A stretch of DNA of 64,000 bases, from positions 744,001 through 808,000 of the forward strand of contig CBDCQE010000003.1 of the NCBI GenBank assembly GCA_965220505.1. Reading direction: 5' to 3'. Shown here piece after piece: positions 1 to 8,423 of this stretch. Numbering within the stretch: position 1 is the stretch's first letter; every line of letters begins with the position of its first letter. The notes under the pieces were generated by a model, which did not search any database, was not told the origin of the DNA, and was given only the letters and a program-made list of their open reading frames with translations. The translations under genes and the position numbers were made by a program. Source of the DNA: Bin87 sp965220505 (GTDB lineage: Bacteria > Chloroflexota > Dehalococcoidia > Lucifugimonadales > UBA3495).

Positions 1-375
1 CGGCGTGTCGGTGCGTTCAGTGCGCAGGTGGGTCCATTGGCACCGGTATTCCAGGTGCCCGTTGCGCCGCAGGGCCCCGGGCAGCAGTCCGGCTTCGCAC
101 AGGATCTGAAACCCGTTGCAGATCCCGATCACCAACCCGCCGGCGGCGGCGAAATCGCGTACCGCGCCCATCACCGGAGAGAACCGGGCAATGGCGCCGG
201 CGCGCAGGTAGTCGCCGTATGAGAACCCTCCGGGCACGATGATGGCATCGTAGCCGACGACGCTATCCTCTTTGTGCCAGATGTAATCGGCGTCCTGCCC
301 CAGCACCCCGTTGACGGCGTGGTGGCAGTCGGTATCGCTCCAGGTCCCCGGAAATACCAGGATGCCGAAACGCAT
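1..375 (-). CDS. purQ: Phosphoribosylformylglycinamidine synthase subunit PurQ (C-terminus cut off by window edge)
   Basis: This is the glutaminase subunit that supplies ammonia for the FGAM synthase step of purine biosynthesis in the cytoplasm. The visible 125 residues begin MRFGILVFPG and contain the class I amidotransferase features: the PGGFSYGDYLRAG block and the nucleophile elbow GICNGFQ, whose Cys is the catalytic nucleophile. The His/Glu part of the triad lies beyond the window. The start ATG is at 375, only 8 bases after the stop of the YqeY gene on the same strand, so the two are probably co-transcribed. Identification is from family motifs and is strong. Confidence 0.93.
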   Translation of the reverse strand, partial: MRFGILVFPGTWSDTDCHHAVNGVLGQDADYIWHKEDSVVGYDAIIVPGGFSYGDYLRAGAIARFSPVMGAVRDFAAAGGLVIGICNGFQILCEAGLLPGALRRNGHLEYRCQWTHLRTERTDTP

Positions 376-383
376 AGGTCCGA

Positions 384-839
384 TCAGCCCGCCGTTTCCA
401 GGAGGCGCGACACGATGGCGTTGACCTGGCTGCCATCGGCCTTGCCGCGCACCTGCGGCATGATGCGGCCCATGACCTTGCCCCGGTCGCCCGGCCCGGA
501 CGCTCCGGTATCAGCGATGGCTTGGCGGGCGATGGCCTCGATTTCGTCCTCGCCAAGTTGTTCGGGCATGTATTCCAGCAGGATTGTAAGGGACGCCTCC
601 TCCTTGGCAACGAGGTCAGCGCGACCACCCTGGCCGAACATTTCGATGCTCTCGCGGCGGTCCTTGACCTGCTTGGCCACCACGTCGGTGACTCCGCTCT
701 CGTCCAGCTCCTTGAGGTTGTTCTTTTCAGTCAGCTGGATTTGGCTCTTGAGGAACCGCAGCGTCTCCAGGCGCTCGCGGTCACGGGCGCGCATGGTGTT
801 GCGAATGTCCTCTTCCAACCGGTCCTTGATGGTAGCCAT
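384..839 (-). CDS. GatB/YqeY domain-containing protein
   Basis: This 151-residue protein begins MATIKDRLEEDIRNTMRARD, the usual N-terminus of the free-standing YqeY family. The family is related to the tail domain of the GatB amidotransferase subunit, and its exact role is unknown though tRNA-related functions have been proposed. The ATG at 839 is preferred to an upstream in-frame start because it matches the family N-terminus and has a GGCGGA-type ribosome site just upstream. The C-terminal block GKVMGRIMPQVRGKADG is the conserved family signature. It lies directly upstream of purQ in a probable two-gene operon. Confidence 0.9.
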   Translation of the reverse strand: MATIKDRLEEDIRNTMRARDRERLETLRFLKSQIQLTEKNNLKELDESGVTDVVAKQVKDRRESIEMFGQGGRADLVAKEEASLTILLEYMPEQLGEDEIEAIARQAIADTGASGPGDRGKVMGRIMPQVRGKADGSQVNAIVSRLLETAG

Positions 840-952
840 AATGCTTCCGCCTTTCGCATCGCTCGCTTCTGGTTGGGCTCGCGGAGCCTCTTTCCGCACG
901 GCGAGGAAGTCGTTAAATGCTACAACGCGACCGGGCTGAGACGCAACCGTGC

Positions 953-958
953 TATACT
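953..958 (+). promoter_or_regulatory. Candidate -10 element of tRNA-Leu
   Basis: TATACT ends 11 bases before the 5' end of the tRNA, the spacing expected for a sigma70-type -10 box. No convincing -35 hexamer is visible at 16-18 bases upstream, so the call rests on position and the hexamer alone. Confidence 0.4.
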
Positions 959-969
959 GAAATCCCCTG

Positions 970-1056
970 GCCGAAGTGGCGGAATGGTAGACGCGCCGGT
1001 CTCAAAAACCGGTGGGAGAATATCCCGTGTCGGTTCGAGTCCGACCTTCGGCACCA
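970..1056 (+). tRNA. tRNA-Leu (anticodon CAA)
   Basis: A complete class II tRNA of 87 nt with the CCA end encoded. The acceptor stem pairs GCCGAAG with CTTCGGC. The anticodon stem is CCGGT/ACCGG (996-1000 and 1008-1012) with the 7-nt loop CTCAAAA, placing anticodon CAA at 1003-1005, which reads the leucine codon UUG. The long variable arm typical of tRNA-Leu follows, and the T loop is TTCGAGT. It is transcribed away from the neighbouring YqeY gene. Confidence 0.96.
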
Positions 1057-1157
1057 ATTGCCGATCCTTGTCGGCATCTAAGTTCCAAAACGGCTTGGAC
1101 CGCTTGCTGATCCATCCCAGTATGGGAAATTGTGGGACACGCCCAGAGCGGTCCATG

Positions 1158-2180
1158 TCATTCCGTTGGCCTCTCTCTGGACAAGTAGGAGTCCAGTTCC
1201 GCCAGCAGCATGTTGCGCCGTTCGTTTCCGATGAACGCCGCGTGGAAGGAGTTGCGCGCCATGCTGGCCAACGTGGCGTCGTCGATGCCCAGATGGTCCT
1301 GCACGGCTTGGTAGTTTTCGTTGACGTATCCGCCAAAATACGCGGGGTCGTCGGAGTTGAGCGTCACCATCAGTCCGCGTTCGAGAAACTCAGACAACGG
1401 GTGGCGCGCCAGCGAGTCCACCAATCCCAGCCTGTGGTTCGAAAGGGGACAGACGGTGAGTGGAATGCGTCGTTCCGCCAACTCCGCGGTCAGGGTACGG
1501 TCCTCCAGGGCGCGGTTGCCGTGGTCGACGCGTTGCACCTGCAGGATGTCCACCGCCTCACGGACGAAATCTGCTGGTCCTTCCTCGCCGGCATGGGCGA
1601 CGCACGCGAATCCGGCGTCACTGGCAGCGGCGAACACTCGGGCGAATTTGCGCGGCGGGTTGCCCACTTCGCTGGAATCGAGACCCACCGCATGGATCGA
1701 ATGTCGGTAGGACTTGGCTTGTTCGAAGGTGGCCAGTGCCTCGGTTTCGTCAAGATGTCGCAGGAAGCACATGATCAGGCGTGAGGTGATGCCGTGTTGT
1801 TGTAAGCCGTACCGCACCCCGGCCGTGATGCCGTTGACGACGACGTGGAAGGGCACGCCGCGGGCGGTATGTGCCTGGGGGTCGAAGAAGACCTCGACGT
1901 GGCGTACGGTCTGGTCGGCCATCCGGTCGAGGTAGGCGCGGGTCAGGTCGCGGAAGTCCTGCTCGGTGAGCAGAACGGCCACGCCTTGGTAGTAGATATC
2001 GAGGAAGTCCTGCAGGTTCGAGAACCGGTAAGCGTCACGGGCCTCGTCCACGGTGGAGAAGGGCAGAGTGACTCCGTTGCGTTGGGCAATGGACAGCATC
2101 AGCTCCGGCTCGAAAGTGCCTTCGATGTGGACGTGCAGTTCGGCTTTGGGTAGGTTTCGAATGAATGGGGACACTGTCAT
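1158..2180 (-). CDS. Adenine deaminase (adenosine deaminase superfamily)
   Basis: A predicted zinc amidohydrolase of 340 aa that converts adenine to hypoxanthine, or possibly adenosine to inosine, in purine salvage. Visible metal and catalytic motifs are HVH (H16, H18), HAGEE with its catalytic Glu, CPLSN and NSDDP. The HIEGT block and the SDDPAYFGGY segment resemble the adenine-deaminase branch more than classical adenosine deaminases, which is why adenine is preferred as substrate. The start is ATG 2180 (MTVSPFIRNLPKAELH); longer in-frame starts would run back into the gene upstream. Its start lies 34 bases after the stop of a LivK-type binding lipoprotein on the same strand, suggesting an uptake-plus-salvage pair. 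Confidence 0.85.
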   Translation of the reverse strand: MTVSPFIRNLPKAELHVHIEGTFEPELMLSIAQRNGVTLPFSTVDEARDAYRFSNLQDFLDIYYQGVAVLLTEQDFRDLTRAYLDRMADQTVRHVEVFFDPQAHTARGVPFHVVVNGITAGVRYGLQQHGITSRLIMCFLRHLDETEALATFEQAKSYRHSIHAVGLDSSEVGNPPRKFARVFAAASDAGFACVAHAGEEGPADFVREAVDILQVQRVDHGNRALEDRTLTAELAERRIPLTVCPLSNHRLGLVDSLARHPLSEFLERGLMVTLNSDDPAYFGGYVNENYQAVQDHLGIDDATLASMARNSFHAAFIGNERRNMLLAELDSYLSRERPTE

Positions 2181-2214
2181 AGTGAACCGGCTGTGTCGCC
2201 GTCCTCCGTGAATA

Positions 2215-3609
2215 TCATCTGTCGTTGTACCGCGTGCGAGCCGTGGTCGCTGGTCCAACGCCCGTCAAGACGTCTATCGCGTCGTTGCGGAAAGGTTCCA
2301 GGGATGTCGGTCCGGTGGGCGTGACGACATTGGACTCGGCGCTGGGGGCGGGGCCCAGGACCCGATAGCCATTGTTCTCCTCCGTCCGCTCAGCTACCGG
2401 CAATATCTCGACCACTACGTTCGACAGGCCGACGACCTCGCCGTTCTCGTCGAAGCTGTAGCCATCACCAATCGCGCCGCTCCACGTGATTCCATACAGG
2501 CAGTCCCGGAACGCATCGGCGTCCTGGTCGTTGCCGGTTCGACTCAGACATTCGGCGGTGATGTAAACGTTATCGTACGCCGAACCCACGTACCAGGAAA
2601 GAGTCAGGTAGTCGTAGCGCTCCCTGAACTTATGCAGCACCTGCTGGCCCTGCTCATTGGACGGGTCGATGTCGGCCAGGATGGCCTTCACCCCCGTGGC
2701 GGCCTCACCGGCGATCTCCAGCGCCGTCGTCCCGGCGCCCACGTCCTCCGTGTAGATGGCGCCATCGTAACCGAGTTCTCTCAGCTGCTTGATGATCGTC
2801 CCGCCGGTGAATTCCGATTGGGCAGCCAAGTGAACGGCGTCGGGGTTGGCGTTCGCCAGTTTGGTGAGATACGTTCGGAAGTCGGTGATGTCCGAGGCAT
2901 AGCGTTCCTCGGCCACCACCGTCCCGCCCAGCTTCAGGAACTGGTCAACGGAGGTCCGGCGAATGCCCTCGGCGTAGTCGGTGGCTTCGGTGATCGTCGC
3001 CAGCGTGCGGACGCCGTCGGTCCACATGACGTTGCCTGTTTCCAGGCCCCGCTGCTGGTCGCTCATGGCCGTGCGGAAAATGTAGTCCCCCGCGTGTGCG
3101 ATGTCGGGGTTCGTCGCCAGCCCCGAGAACAACACTACCCCATCAGCCTCGGCCAACGGGGCGGCGCCCAGCATGGCGCCGCTGCAGGAGGTGCCCAGGA
3201 TGATCTTCACTCCGTCAACGTCGGTGAGCTTGTTGTAGGCGGTGATGGCGTCCTGGGCCGCGCACTTTGAATCCTCGATGATGAGTTCCAGCATACGGTC
3301 GTTGATGCCGCCGGCGGCATTGATCTCGTCAACGGCCATCTGCTTGGCCTGGACGGAAACGTTGCCGTAGGTTTCGCCCGCGCCGGTGAGGGATTCCATG
3401 ACGCCGACCCGGAAAGGTCCGTCAGGGGTCGTCATCGCTCCCGTCGGCTGCTCCGCAGTGGCTGCCGTCGGTTGGACAGCCGTGGCGGTGGCGGGCTGGG
3501 AAGGAGGAGCGGTAGGAGCGTCACCGTTGCCACCGCAAGCGACGGACGCGAGGACGAAAAGGGTCGCAACCGCGAGCGGAGCAAGCCACTTCTTTGACAA
3601 AACACGCAT
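2215..3609 (-). CDS. LivK-type ABC transporter substrate-binding lipoprotein
   Basis: A 464-aa periplasmic-binding-protein type I lipoprotein (Peripla_BP_6 / LivK group). A signal peptide ends in a lipobox LASVAC with the lipidated Cys at 25, followed by a Thr/Pro/Ala-rich spacer to about residue 60. The binding fold starts at FRVGVMESLTGAGE and contains the typical VDEINAAGGI block. This family usually binds branched-chain amino acids, amides or other small polar solutes for high-affinity import. No permease or ATPase is adjacent. ATG 3609 is preceded by TGGAGGA. The next gene on the strand is adenine deaminase, so a purine-related ligand is possible but is an inference from context only. 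Confidence 0.88.
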   Translation of the reverse strand: MRVLSKKWLAPLAVATLFVLASVACGGNGDAPTAPPSQPATATAVQPTAATAEQPTGAMTTPDGPFRVGVMESLTGAGETYGNVSVQAKQMAVDEINAAGGINDRMLELIIEDSKCAAQDAITAYNKLTDVDGVKIILGTSCSGAMLGAAPLAEADGVVLFSGLATNPDIAHAGDYIFRTAMSDQQRGLETGNVMWTDGVRTLATITEATDYAEGIRRTSVDQFLKLGGTVVAEERYASDITDFRTYLTKLANANPDAVHLAAQSEFTGGTIIKQLRELGYDGAIYTEDVGAGTTALEIAGEAATGVKAILADIDPSNEQGQQVLHKFRERYDYLTLSWYVGSAYDNVYITAECLSRTGNDQDADAFRDCLYGITWSGAIGDGYSFDENGEVVGLSNVVVEILPVAERTEENNGYRVLGPAPSAESNVVTPTGPTSLEPFRNDAIDVLTGVGPATTARTRYNDR

Positions 3610-3798
3610 GCGTCCTCCAGAGGACGGTCACTTGGCGCGAGGAGCGTTGTATCACCGGACGGAACGGACCGGCAAGCGCTCCGGCACTGGCTAACTGCTG
3701 TGGCCGTGGCAGTTCCGCCAACCGCTGAACTCCGGCGAGGTCGGTTTGACGTAGTGTGCGGCGTTCACGGCTAGCGGGGGTTACGGTTGCTACCGTGG

Positions 3799-4029
3799 TC
3801 ACGCTGGTGACGGTTGCCACCATTCCCGCGGGTGTACCGGAATTCCAATCTGAACAAAACGGTCGCCGTTGGTGACCGTTTCCAGCTTTAGCGGAGAAAT
3901 TCGACACTCGTCGGAGCGACACGCCAACGTGGTGGAAACGTTTAGCGCGACGTCCACATGGGTGGTCTCGCCACAGTCGTTGCATTGGAAGTCCAGATAG
4001 TGGCTCCAACTGCTGACCAGTTTCATCAT
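3799..4029 (-). CDS. Small cysteine-containing hypothetical protein
   Basis: An ORF of 76 aa starting MMKLVSSWSH. It contains CNDC and, about 20 residues on, a CRSDEC segment, a spacing compatible with a small zinc ribbon. No family is recognised. It sits in a gene-poor stretch, and its ribosome site is weak. It could be a real small metal-binding protein or a chance ORF; the cysteine pairs are the only positive sign. Confidence 0.3.
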   Translation of the reverse strand: MMKLVSSWSHYLDFQCNDCGETTHVDVALNVSTTLACRSDECRISPLKLETVTNGDRFVQIGIPVHPREWWQPSPA

Positions 4030-4670
4030 CTTCTGCTACCCCTGCGTCATAGGCCGTTGCTGTCGCGGTATGCGACCTCTCGGCGGCAATTGCGATAGAT
4101 AATCGATAATCAAGGTAGGGAGGCGGCCTCTGTCTGTCCACAATCGGGCGTGCGAGTTTTGGCATTTTTCGGTGAACGGAAGCCGGTTGCGTGTTCGGAT
4201 CTTTTCGATGTGGCCCAGTTGTCCAATAGACTCGCGGCGGTGCGACGAGGAGGGGTCGCGGTGGAGAGCTCCCGGGCAACCGGGCCGTGTGGGTATCGCA
4301 GTCGCTGTGACTTCGACAACCAACGGCGTGGCTTGGGCGGAGTGCCGCCGGAGCCGGAACGAAGCAGGGGTCGCTACGACTCGCAAGCACCTCGTGCCGG
4401 CGATGTGGTGCCGAAGGCGTCGCGGAACGGGACTGGGAGTAACGCCCCTGACCTTGCTCAGGGCGACGCCGTACGGAGACGCTGCGCTACCCGTGTACCG
4501 CCCCGAGGACTGTTACCACTCGGCGCTGGGGTCGTATACCTGCCTACGCGGCCGGCCACTACCCGTGAACTCCGTAGGCCGGTGGTTGACGGCGGATCAA
4601 GTTCACGTGTCCCCGGCGAGAAGTCGATAGTGGACGAGCCGGAGCAAAAAGTCAGGCTCATTCATGGCCC
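4030..4670. other. Gene-free stretch
   Basis: About 640 bases with no convincing coding region. Open frames on both strands here are Arg/Pro/Ser-rich and show no family motif. I see no tRNA, riboswitch, long repeat or clear terminator. Confidence 0.5.
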
Positions 4671-4889
4671 TCACCTAAGGTCTCGTTGCGGTTCGCTGCC
4701 GTCGTGCCGCTCTGGGTTCGATCCCTGTCCAAGGGTGTTGTCACCGCGGAGCCACCCAACAAACATCCGAGCATGTCGGTATAGAGACTCCTTAGACTCA
4801 GGCTCCAGGGATGATCGCTCGACGGCGACCCGGTATCGCCCCAAGGCGAGCTCAATTTCGTGGAGGGAAGCTTCGTTAATCTCGGGCAT
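4671..4889 (-). CDS. Small hypothetical protein resembling a recombinase SAM-like N-terminal domain
   Basis: A 72-aa ORF (MPEINEASLHEIELALGRYR...). Its central part, with the segments ELALGRYRVAVERSSL and SLYRHARMFVGWLRG, has the amphipathic helical pattern of the SAM-like DNA-binding domain that precedes tyrosine recombinase catalytic domains. No catalytic domain follows, so it is either a stand-alone small DNA-binding protein or a remnant. Similarity is by pattern only. No strong ribosome site precedes ATG 4889. Confidence 0.4.
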   Translation of the reverse strand: MPEINEASLHEIELALGRYRVAVERSSLEPESKESLYRHARMFVGWLRGDNTLGQGSNPERHDGSEPQRDLR

Positions 4890-5039
4890 GATCGTTTACA
4901 CAGCTGCGCAAGTCTCCCAGCGTGGCTGCCGAGTCGGCTGCGACGAACAGCGCCGCGCGCATGAACCCTTGGTTACGTGAGATTAGGTATGTGTGCCACG
5001 ATTGGGTGGAGGAAGGTTTTCTTAGAGGCGTCGCCACCG

Positions 5040-5420
5040 TCAATTGGCTGGGAACAACACGGTGTAGCCGAAGCCACCGCAGGACGGGCAGCGGAAAGCC
5101 TCACCGTCGGTAGCGAAAAACCAGTCGACCGTCGCCCCCCGGCAGTGAGGACACCGACCTTGCCAACGGGAATACCCGTCCGGCAAGTGTTTCACGCGAG
5201 TGAGGATCAGCGGCTGGGCACCCTGCTTCCCAATGCCGGACGCGTTAGGTTCTCTAGGCACAGGCTTGCAGCAAACGACACAAGGGTCGTCCGGCTCCCA
5301 TTCCGCGGTATCCAACGGTCCCGCGCAACCGGGGCGCGGGAAGCGCCAAATGGAAACGGGCAGGTCGATCGTCAGTCGCTGCTCCTCGTGGCAGTCATCG
5401 TCTGGGCGTGCTGATGCCAT
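5040..5420 (-). CDS. Double zinc-ribbon hypothetical protein
   Basis: 126 aa, start ATG 5420 with GAGGAAT upstream. The protein has a Cys-rich N-terminal half (CVVCC near residue 50) and a C-terminal zinc-ribbon-like pair, CPHC and CPSC, separated by about 20 residues, ending FGYTVLFPAN. This Cys layout suggests structural zinc binding. No enzyme motif is present and no family is recognised. It is better supported than the neighbouring small ORFs because of the paired CxxC motifs and the ribosome site. Confidence 0.5.
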   Translation of the reverse strand: MASARPDDDCHEEQRLTIDLPVSIWRFPRPGCAGPLDTAEWEPDDPCVVCCKPVPREPNASGIGKQGAQPLILTRVKHLPDGYSRWQGRCPHCRGATVDWFFATDGEAFRCPSCGGFGYTVLFPAN

Positions 5421-5882
5421 GGGGTAATTCCTCGAAAATGGATCTGACGGATGAGTTCACGTCGACTGCATCAGCGGACCTGGACCCAAGGCTGTCCGCT
5501 GTCGTGGCCGTGGACACAGTCTTCTCGCGTCATTGCGCCGGATGATCGACCGCCGCGCGGGGAACCAAGGGTGCATGGCGCGTCAAATCGCGCGCCACAC
5601 GTGTGGCCTCCGAAGTTCCCTCGGCCTGACGCCGGCGCCCAACGGATGTTCCTCTCTCCCGCCGGACCTGATGGGGACGGTTGACGCCCCACATGCGGGA
5701 GCGCCACTGACACTCGCTAGCCTGACCACTCGAACCCGACGCTGTCGAATTTTCGCGGGATAGTACAGCATCATGCCTATGATGAAAATATTTTTATGCC
5801 CAATTATTGTGTAAAAGATTATATAATCAGGTACAGAGGCAACGTAACAGCGGCCATCAGTGGATATATCCGGGAGATGAGC
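5421..5882. other. Intergenic region with AT-rich island upstream of the first hybrid regulator
   Basis: No gene is supported. The last 100 bases are strikingly AT-rich for this genome and include a perfect 12-bp palindrome at 5817-5828 (GATTATATAATC) that also contains the hexamer TATAAT, a possible -10 box without a good -35. A related motif occurs upstream of the two paralogous regulators (16660-16674 and 23594-23608). Confidence 0.45.
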
Positions 5883-8288
5883 ATGGCCCAGCCAGACCAA
5901 CGGGACCTGGAGATTGTGGCGCTAAAGGAACGCCTGACGCGTCTGAGCGAGGCGAGCCTTCGCATCAGCGAGACCCTGGAGTTCGACGCAGTGCTCCAGG
6001 GAGCGCTGGATTCCGCCCGCTCCCTGACGCGCGCTCGCTACGGAGTGATGACCCTGATGGACGACGGGGGCGAAGTTCAGGACTTCCTGTCCTCGGGGCT
6101 AACCGCTCCGGAGGCCGAAGGACTCTGGCTGCTTCCGGAAGGCCAGCGGATCTTCGCTTCCCTGAGCGGCATCTCGGAGCCGCTGCGCATTCCCGACCTG
6201 GTGGAGCACATCCGGTCGCTGGGGTTTGTCGGCTTTAGTATTCCCCTGCTGGCGGGCCGGGTCTTGCCCTTCCTGGCGGCGCCGATGTTCCACCGAGGCG
6301 CCCTGATGGGCCACATTTTCGTGGGAGGCAAAGATCGCGGAGGTGAGTTCACCCAGGCCGACGAGGAAACTCTGGTGATGTTCGCATCGCAGGTGGCGCT
6401 GGTCATCGCCAACGCCCGCACTTACCGGGACGAGCAGCGGGCCCGCAACGATCTGGAAACCCTGGTGAACACCTCGCCGGTGGGCGTGGTCGTATTCGAC
6501 GCGCAGACGGGTGCGCCGGTATCGCTCAACCGGGAGGCGGTCCGCATCGTGGAGAGCCTCCGGGAGCCGGAGCAGTCCCCGGAAGGCCTGCTGGAAGTCG
6601 TGACCTTCGCGCGTGCCGATGGACGGGAACTCTCCCTGAAGGAGTTTCCCATGGCCGAGTTGCTGAGTGCGGGGGAAACCGTTCGCGCAGAGGAGATAGT
6701 TTTGCGTGTTCCCGACGGTCGCAGCATCGGCGTCCTGATCAACGCTACGCCAATATATGGTGAGGGCGTCCAGCTCACATCGTTCGTCGTTACCCTGCAG
6801 GACATGACGCCGCTGCAGGAGCTGGAGCGGCTGCGTGCCGAGTTCCTGGCTATGGTGAGTCACGAGCTCAGGGCTCCCCTGGCCGCCGTCAAGGGTTCGG
6901 TCACTACGCTGCTTGAGACTGCCTCCGAGCTTGACCCCGCAGAGATGACCCAGTTCTTCCGCATCATCCGAGACCAGTCGGACCAGATGCGGTATCTGAT
7001 CAGTGACCTGCTCGATGTGGCCCGCATCGAGACCGGCACCCTGCCGGTGGCGCCGGAACCCTCGGACTTGCGGCTGCTCGTGGACGAGGCACGCAGGAGG
7101 TTCCTGAGCGGTGGCGGCACGGACCACCTGCAGGTTGAATTGGCGCCGGACCTGCCCCTGGTGATGGCCGACAAGCGGCGCATCGTCCAGGTATTGACTA
7201 ACCTGCTCTCCAACGCCGCCGCGTACTCACCTGGGGGGTCGACGATCCTGGTGACCGCCGCGCCGGAGGGAGTTCATCTGGCGGTCTCGGTCACCGATGA
7301 AGGCCGGGGTATACCCGCTGACCAGATGCCGCAACTCTTTCGCAAGTTTTCCCGCGCTCAGGGCGCAGAAGCCGGATCCGGCGTCGACAGGTCGGGCCTG
7401 GGACTCGCCATCTGCAAGGGGATCGTCGAGGCCCACGGAGGCCGCATCTGGGCCGAGAGCGACGGACCGGGCCTGGGGGCGAGGTTCGCCTTTACGTTGC
7501 CGACCGTGGATGAGCCGGAAGCTCCCGCTCCGGTTTTGCCCCAGAGGCGTTCCCGGCGGGCCCGCGCGAGCCAAGTGCGCGTGCTGGCCGTGGACGACGA
7601 CCCGCAGGCTCTGAGGTACGTGCGCGACGTTCTCACCAAGGCGGGCTACGCGCCCATCGCCACCGGCGACCCCGCCGACGTGACCCGCCTGATGGAGGAG
7701 GAGAAGCCCCACCTGGTCCTGCTGGACCTGATGTTGCCCGGGACAGACGGCGTCGCCCTCATGGACGACATCCGCCGGATTTCGGACGTGCCGGTTATCT
7801 TCCTGTCGGTGTACGGGCAGGACGACGTCGTCGCTCGCGCTTTCGACATGGGGGCCACCGACTACGTGGTCAAGCCGTTCTCGCCGACGGAACTGGGAGC
7901 CAGGATCAGAGCATCGTTGCGGAAACGGTTGGAACCGTACCAGGTGGAGCCCTCTGGGCCTTTCGCGGTGGAAGACCTGAGCATCGACTTCGCCGAAAGG
8001 CGAGTGTCCGTGGCCGGCGAGCCGGTGAATTTGACTGCCACGGAGTACGCGGTGCTCTACCAGCTGGCGGTCAACGCTCCGCGGGTGCTGACCCACAGCG
8101 TGCTGCTTCAGCGGGTGTGGGGGCCGGAGAGGGTCGGCGAGGCCTGGCTGGTCAGGGACGTCGTGAAGAGGATCCGCCACAAACTTGGCGATTCCGCCGG
8201 CAGTCCGAAGTACATACGCACCGAACCGCGTGTCGGTTACCGCATGGCGGGCGCGAGCGCGGTAGGCGAGGGTAACGGTCTGCCGTAA
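5883..8288 (+). CDS. Hybrid sensor kinase with fused OmpR-type response regulator (paralogue 1)
   Basis: A single 801-aa chain carrying a whole two-component system. By rough position: GAF sensor 20-190; PAS 200-325; HisKA with phospho-acceptor H327 in VSHELRAPL; HATPase_c with N444 (N box), a DEGRGIP G1 box and a GLGLAICKGIVEAHGG G2 box; receiver domain from about 565 with the acidic patch VDDD and phospho-acceptor D615; and an OmpR/PhoB winged helix from about 690 ending in the signature YIRTEPRVGYRM. No membrane segment is visible, so it is probably a cytoplasmic sensor. ATG 5883 is chosen because GGGAG lies 6 bases upstream; the ATG at 5877 is too close to it. Two paralogues lie within 18 kb. 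Confidence 0.93.
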   Translation: MAQPDQRDLEIVALKERLTRLSEASLRISETLEFDAVLQGALDSARSLTRARYGVMTLMDDGGEVQDFLSSGLTAPEAEGLWLLPEGQRIFASLSGISEPLRIPDLVEHIRSLGFVGFSIPLLAGRVLPFLAAPMFHRGALMGHIFVGGKDRGGEFTQADEETLVMFASQVALVIANARTYRDEQRARNDLETLVNTSPVGVVVFDAQTGAPVSLNREAVRIVESLREPEQSPEGLLEVVTFARADGRELSLKEFPMAELLSAGETVRAEEIVLRVPDGRSIGVLINATPIYGEGVQLTSFVVTLQDMTPLQELERLRAEFLAMVSHELRAPLAAVKGSVTTLLETASELDPAEMTQFFRIIRDQSDQMRYLISDLLDVARIETGTLPVAPEPSDLRLLVDEARRRFLSGGGTDHLQVELAPDLPLVMADKRRIVQVLTNLLSNAAAYSPGGSTILVTAAPEGVHLAVSVTDEGRGIPADQMPQLFRKFSRAQGAEAGSGVDRSGLGLAICKGIVEAHGGRIWAESDGPGLGARFAFTLPTVDEPEAPAPVLPQRRSRRARASQVRVLAVDDDPQALRYVRDVLTKAGYAPIATGDPADVTRLMEEEKPHLVLLDLMLPGTDGVALMDDIRRISDVPVIFLSVYGQDDVVARAFDMGATDYVVKPFSPTELGARIRASLRKRLEPYQVEPSGPFAVEDLSIDFAERRVSVAGEPVNLTATEYAVLYQLAVNAPRVLTHSVLLQRVWGPERVGEAWLVRDVVKRIRHKLGDSAGSPKYIRTEPRVGYRMAGASAVGEGNGLP

Positions 8289-8423
8289 CGCGCGAGTTAC
8301 GCCTTCCCTTCCCCGTACGGCTCGCCGGCCGCGGTCCCACGCGGAGCCCGATCTCTGGTACAGTGGAAAAGAGGCGTCGGACCTTTTAATATCCGAGTCG
8401 TCCCCTTCGAAGGAGTGAGACCG

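Noticed and set aside
4690..4745. GGGTTCGATCCC segment that resembles a tRNA T arm
   Set aside because: No acceptor stem, D arm or anticodon arm can be formed around it, and it lies within a likely small coding region.
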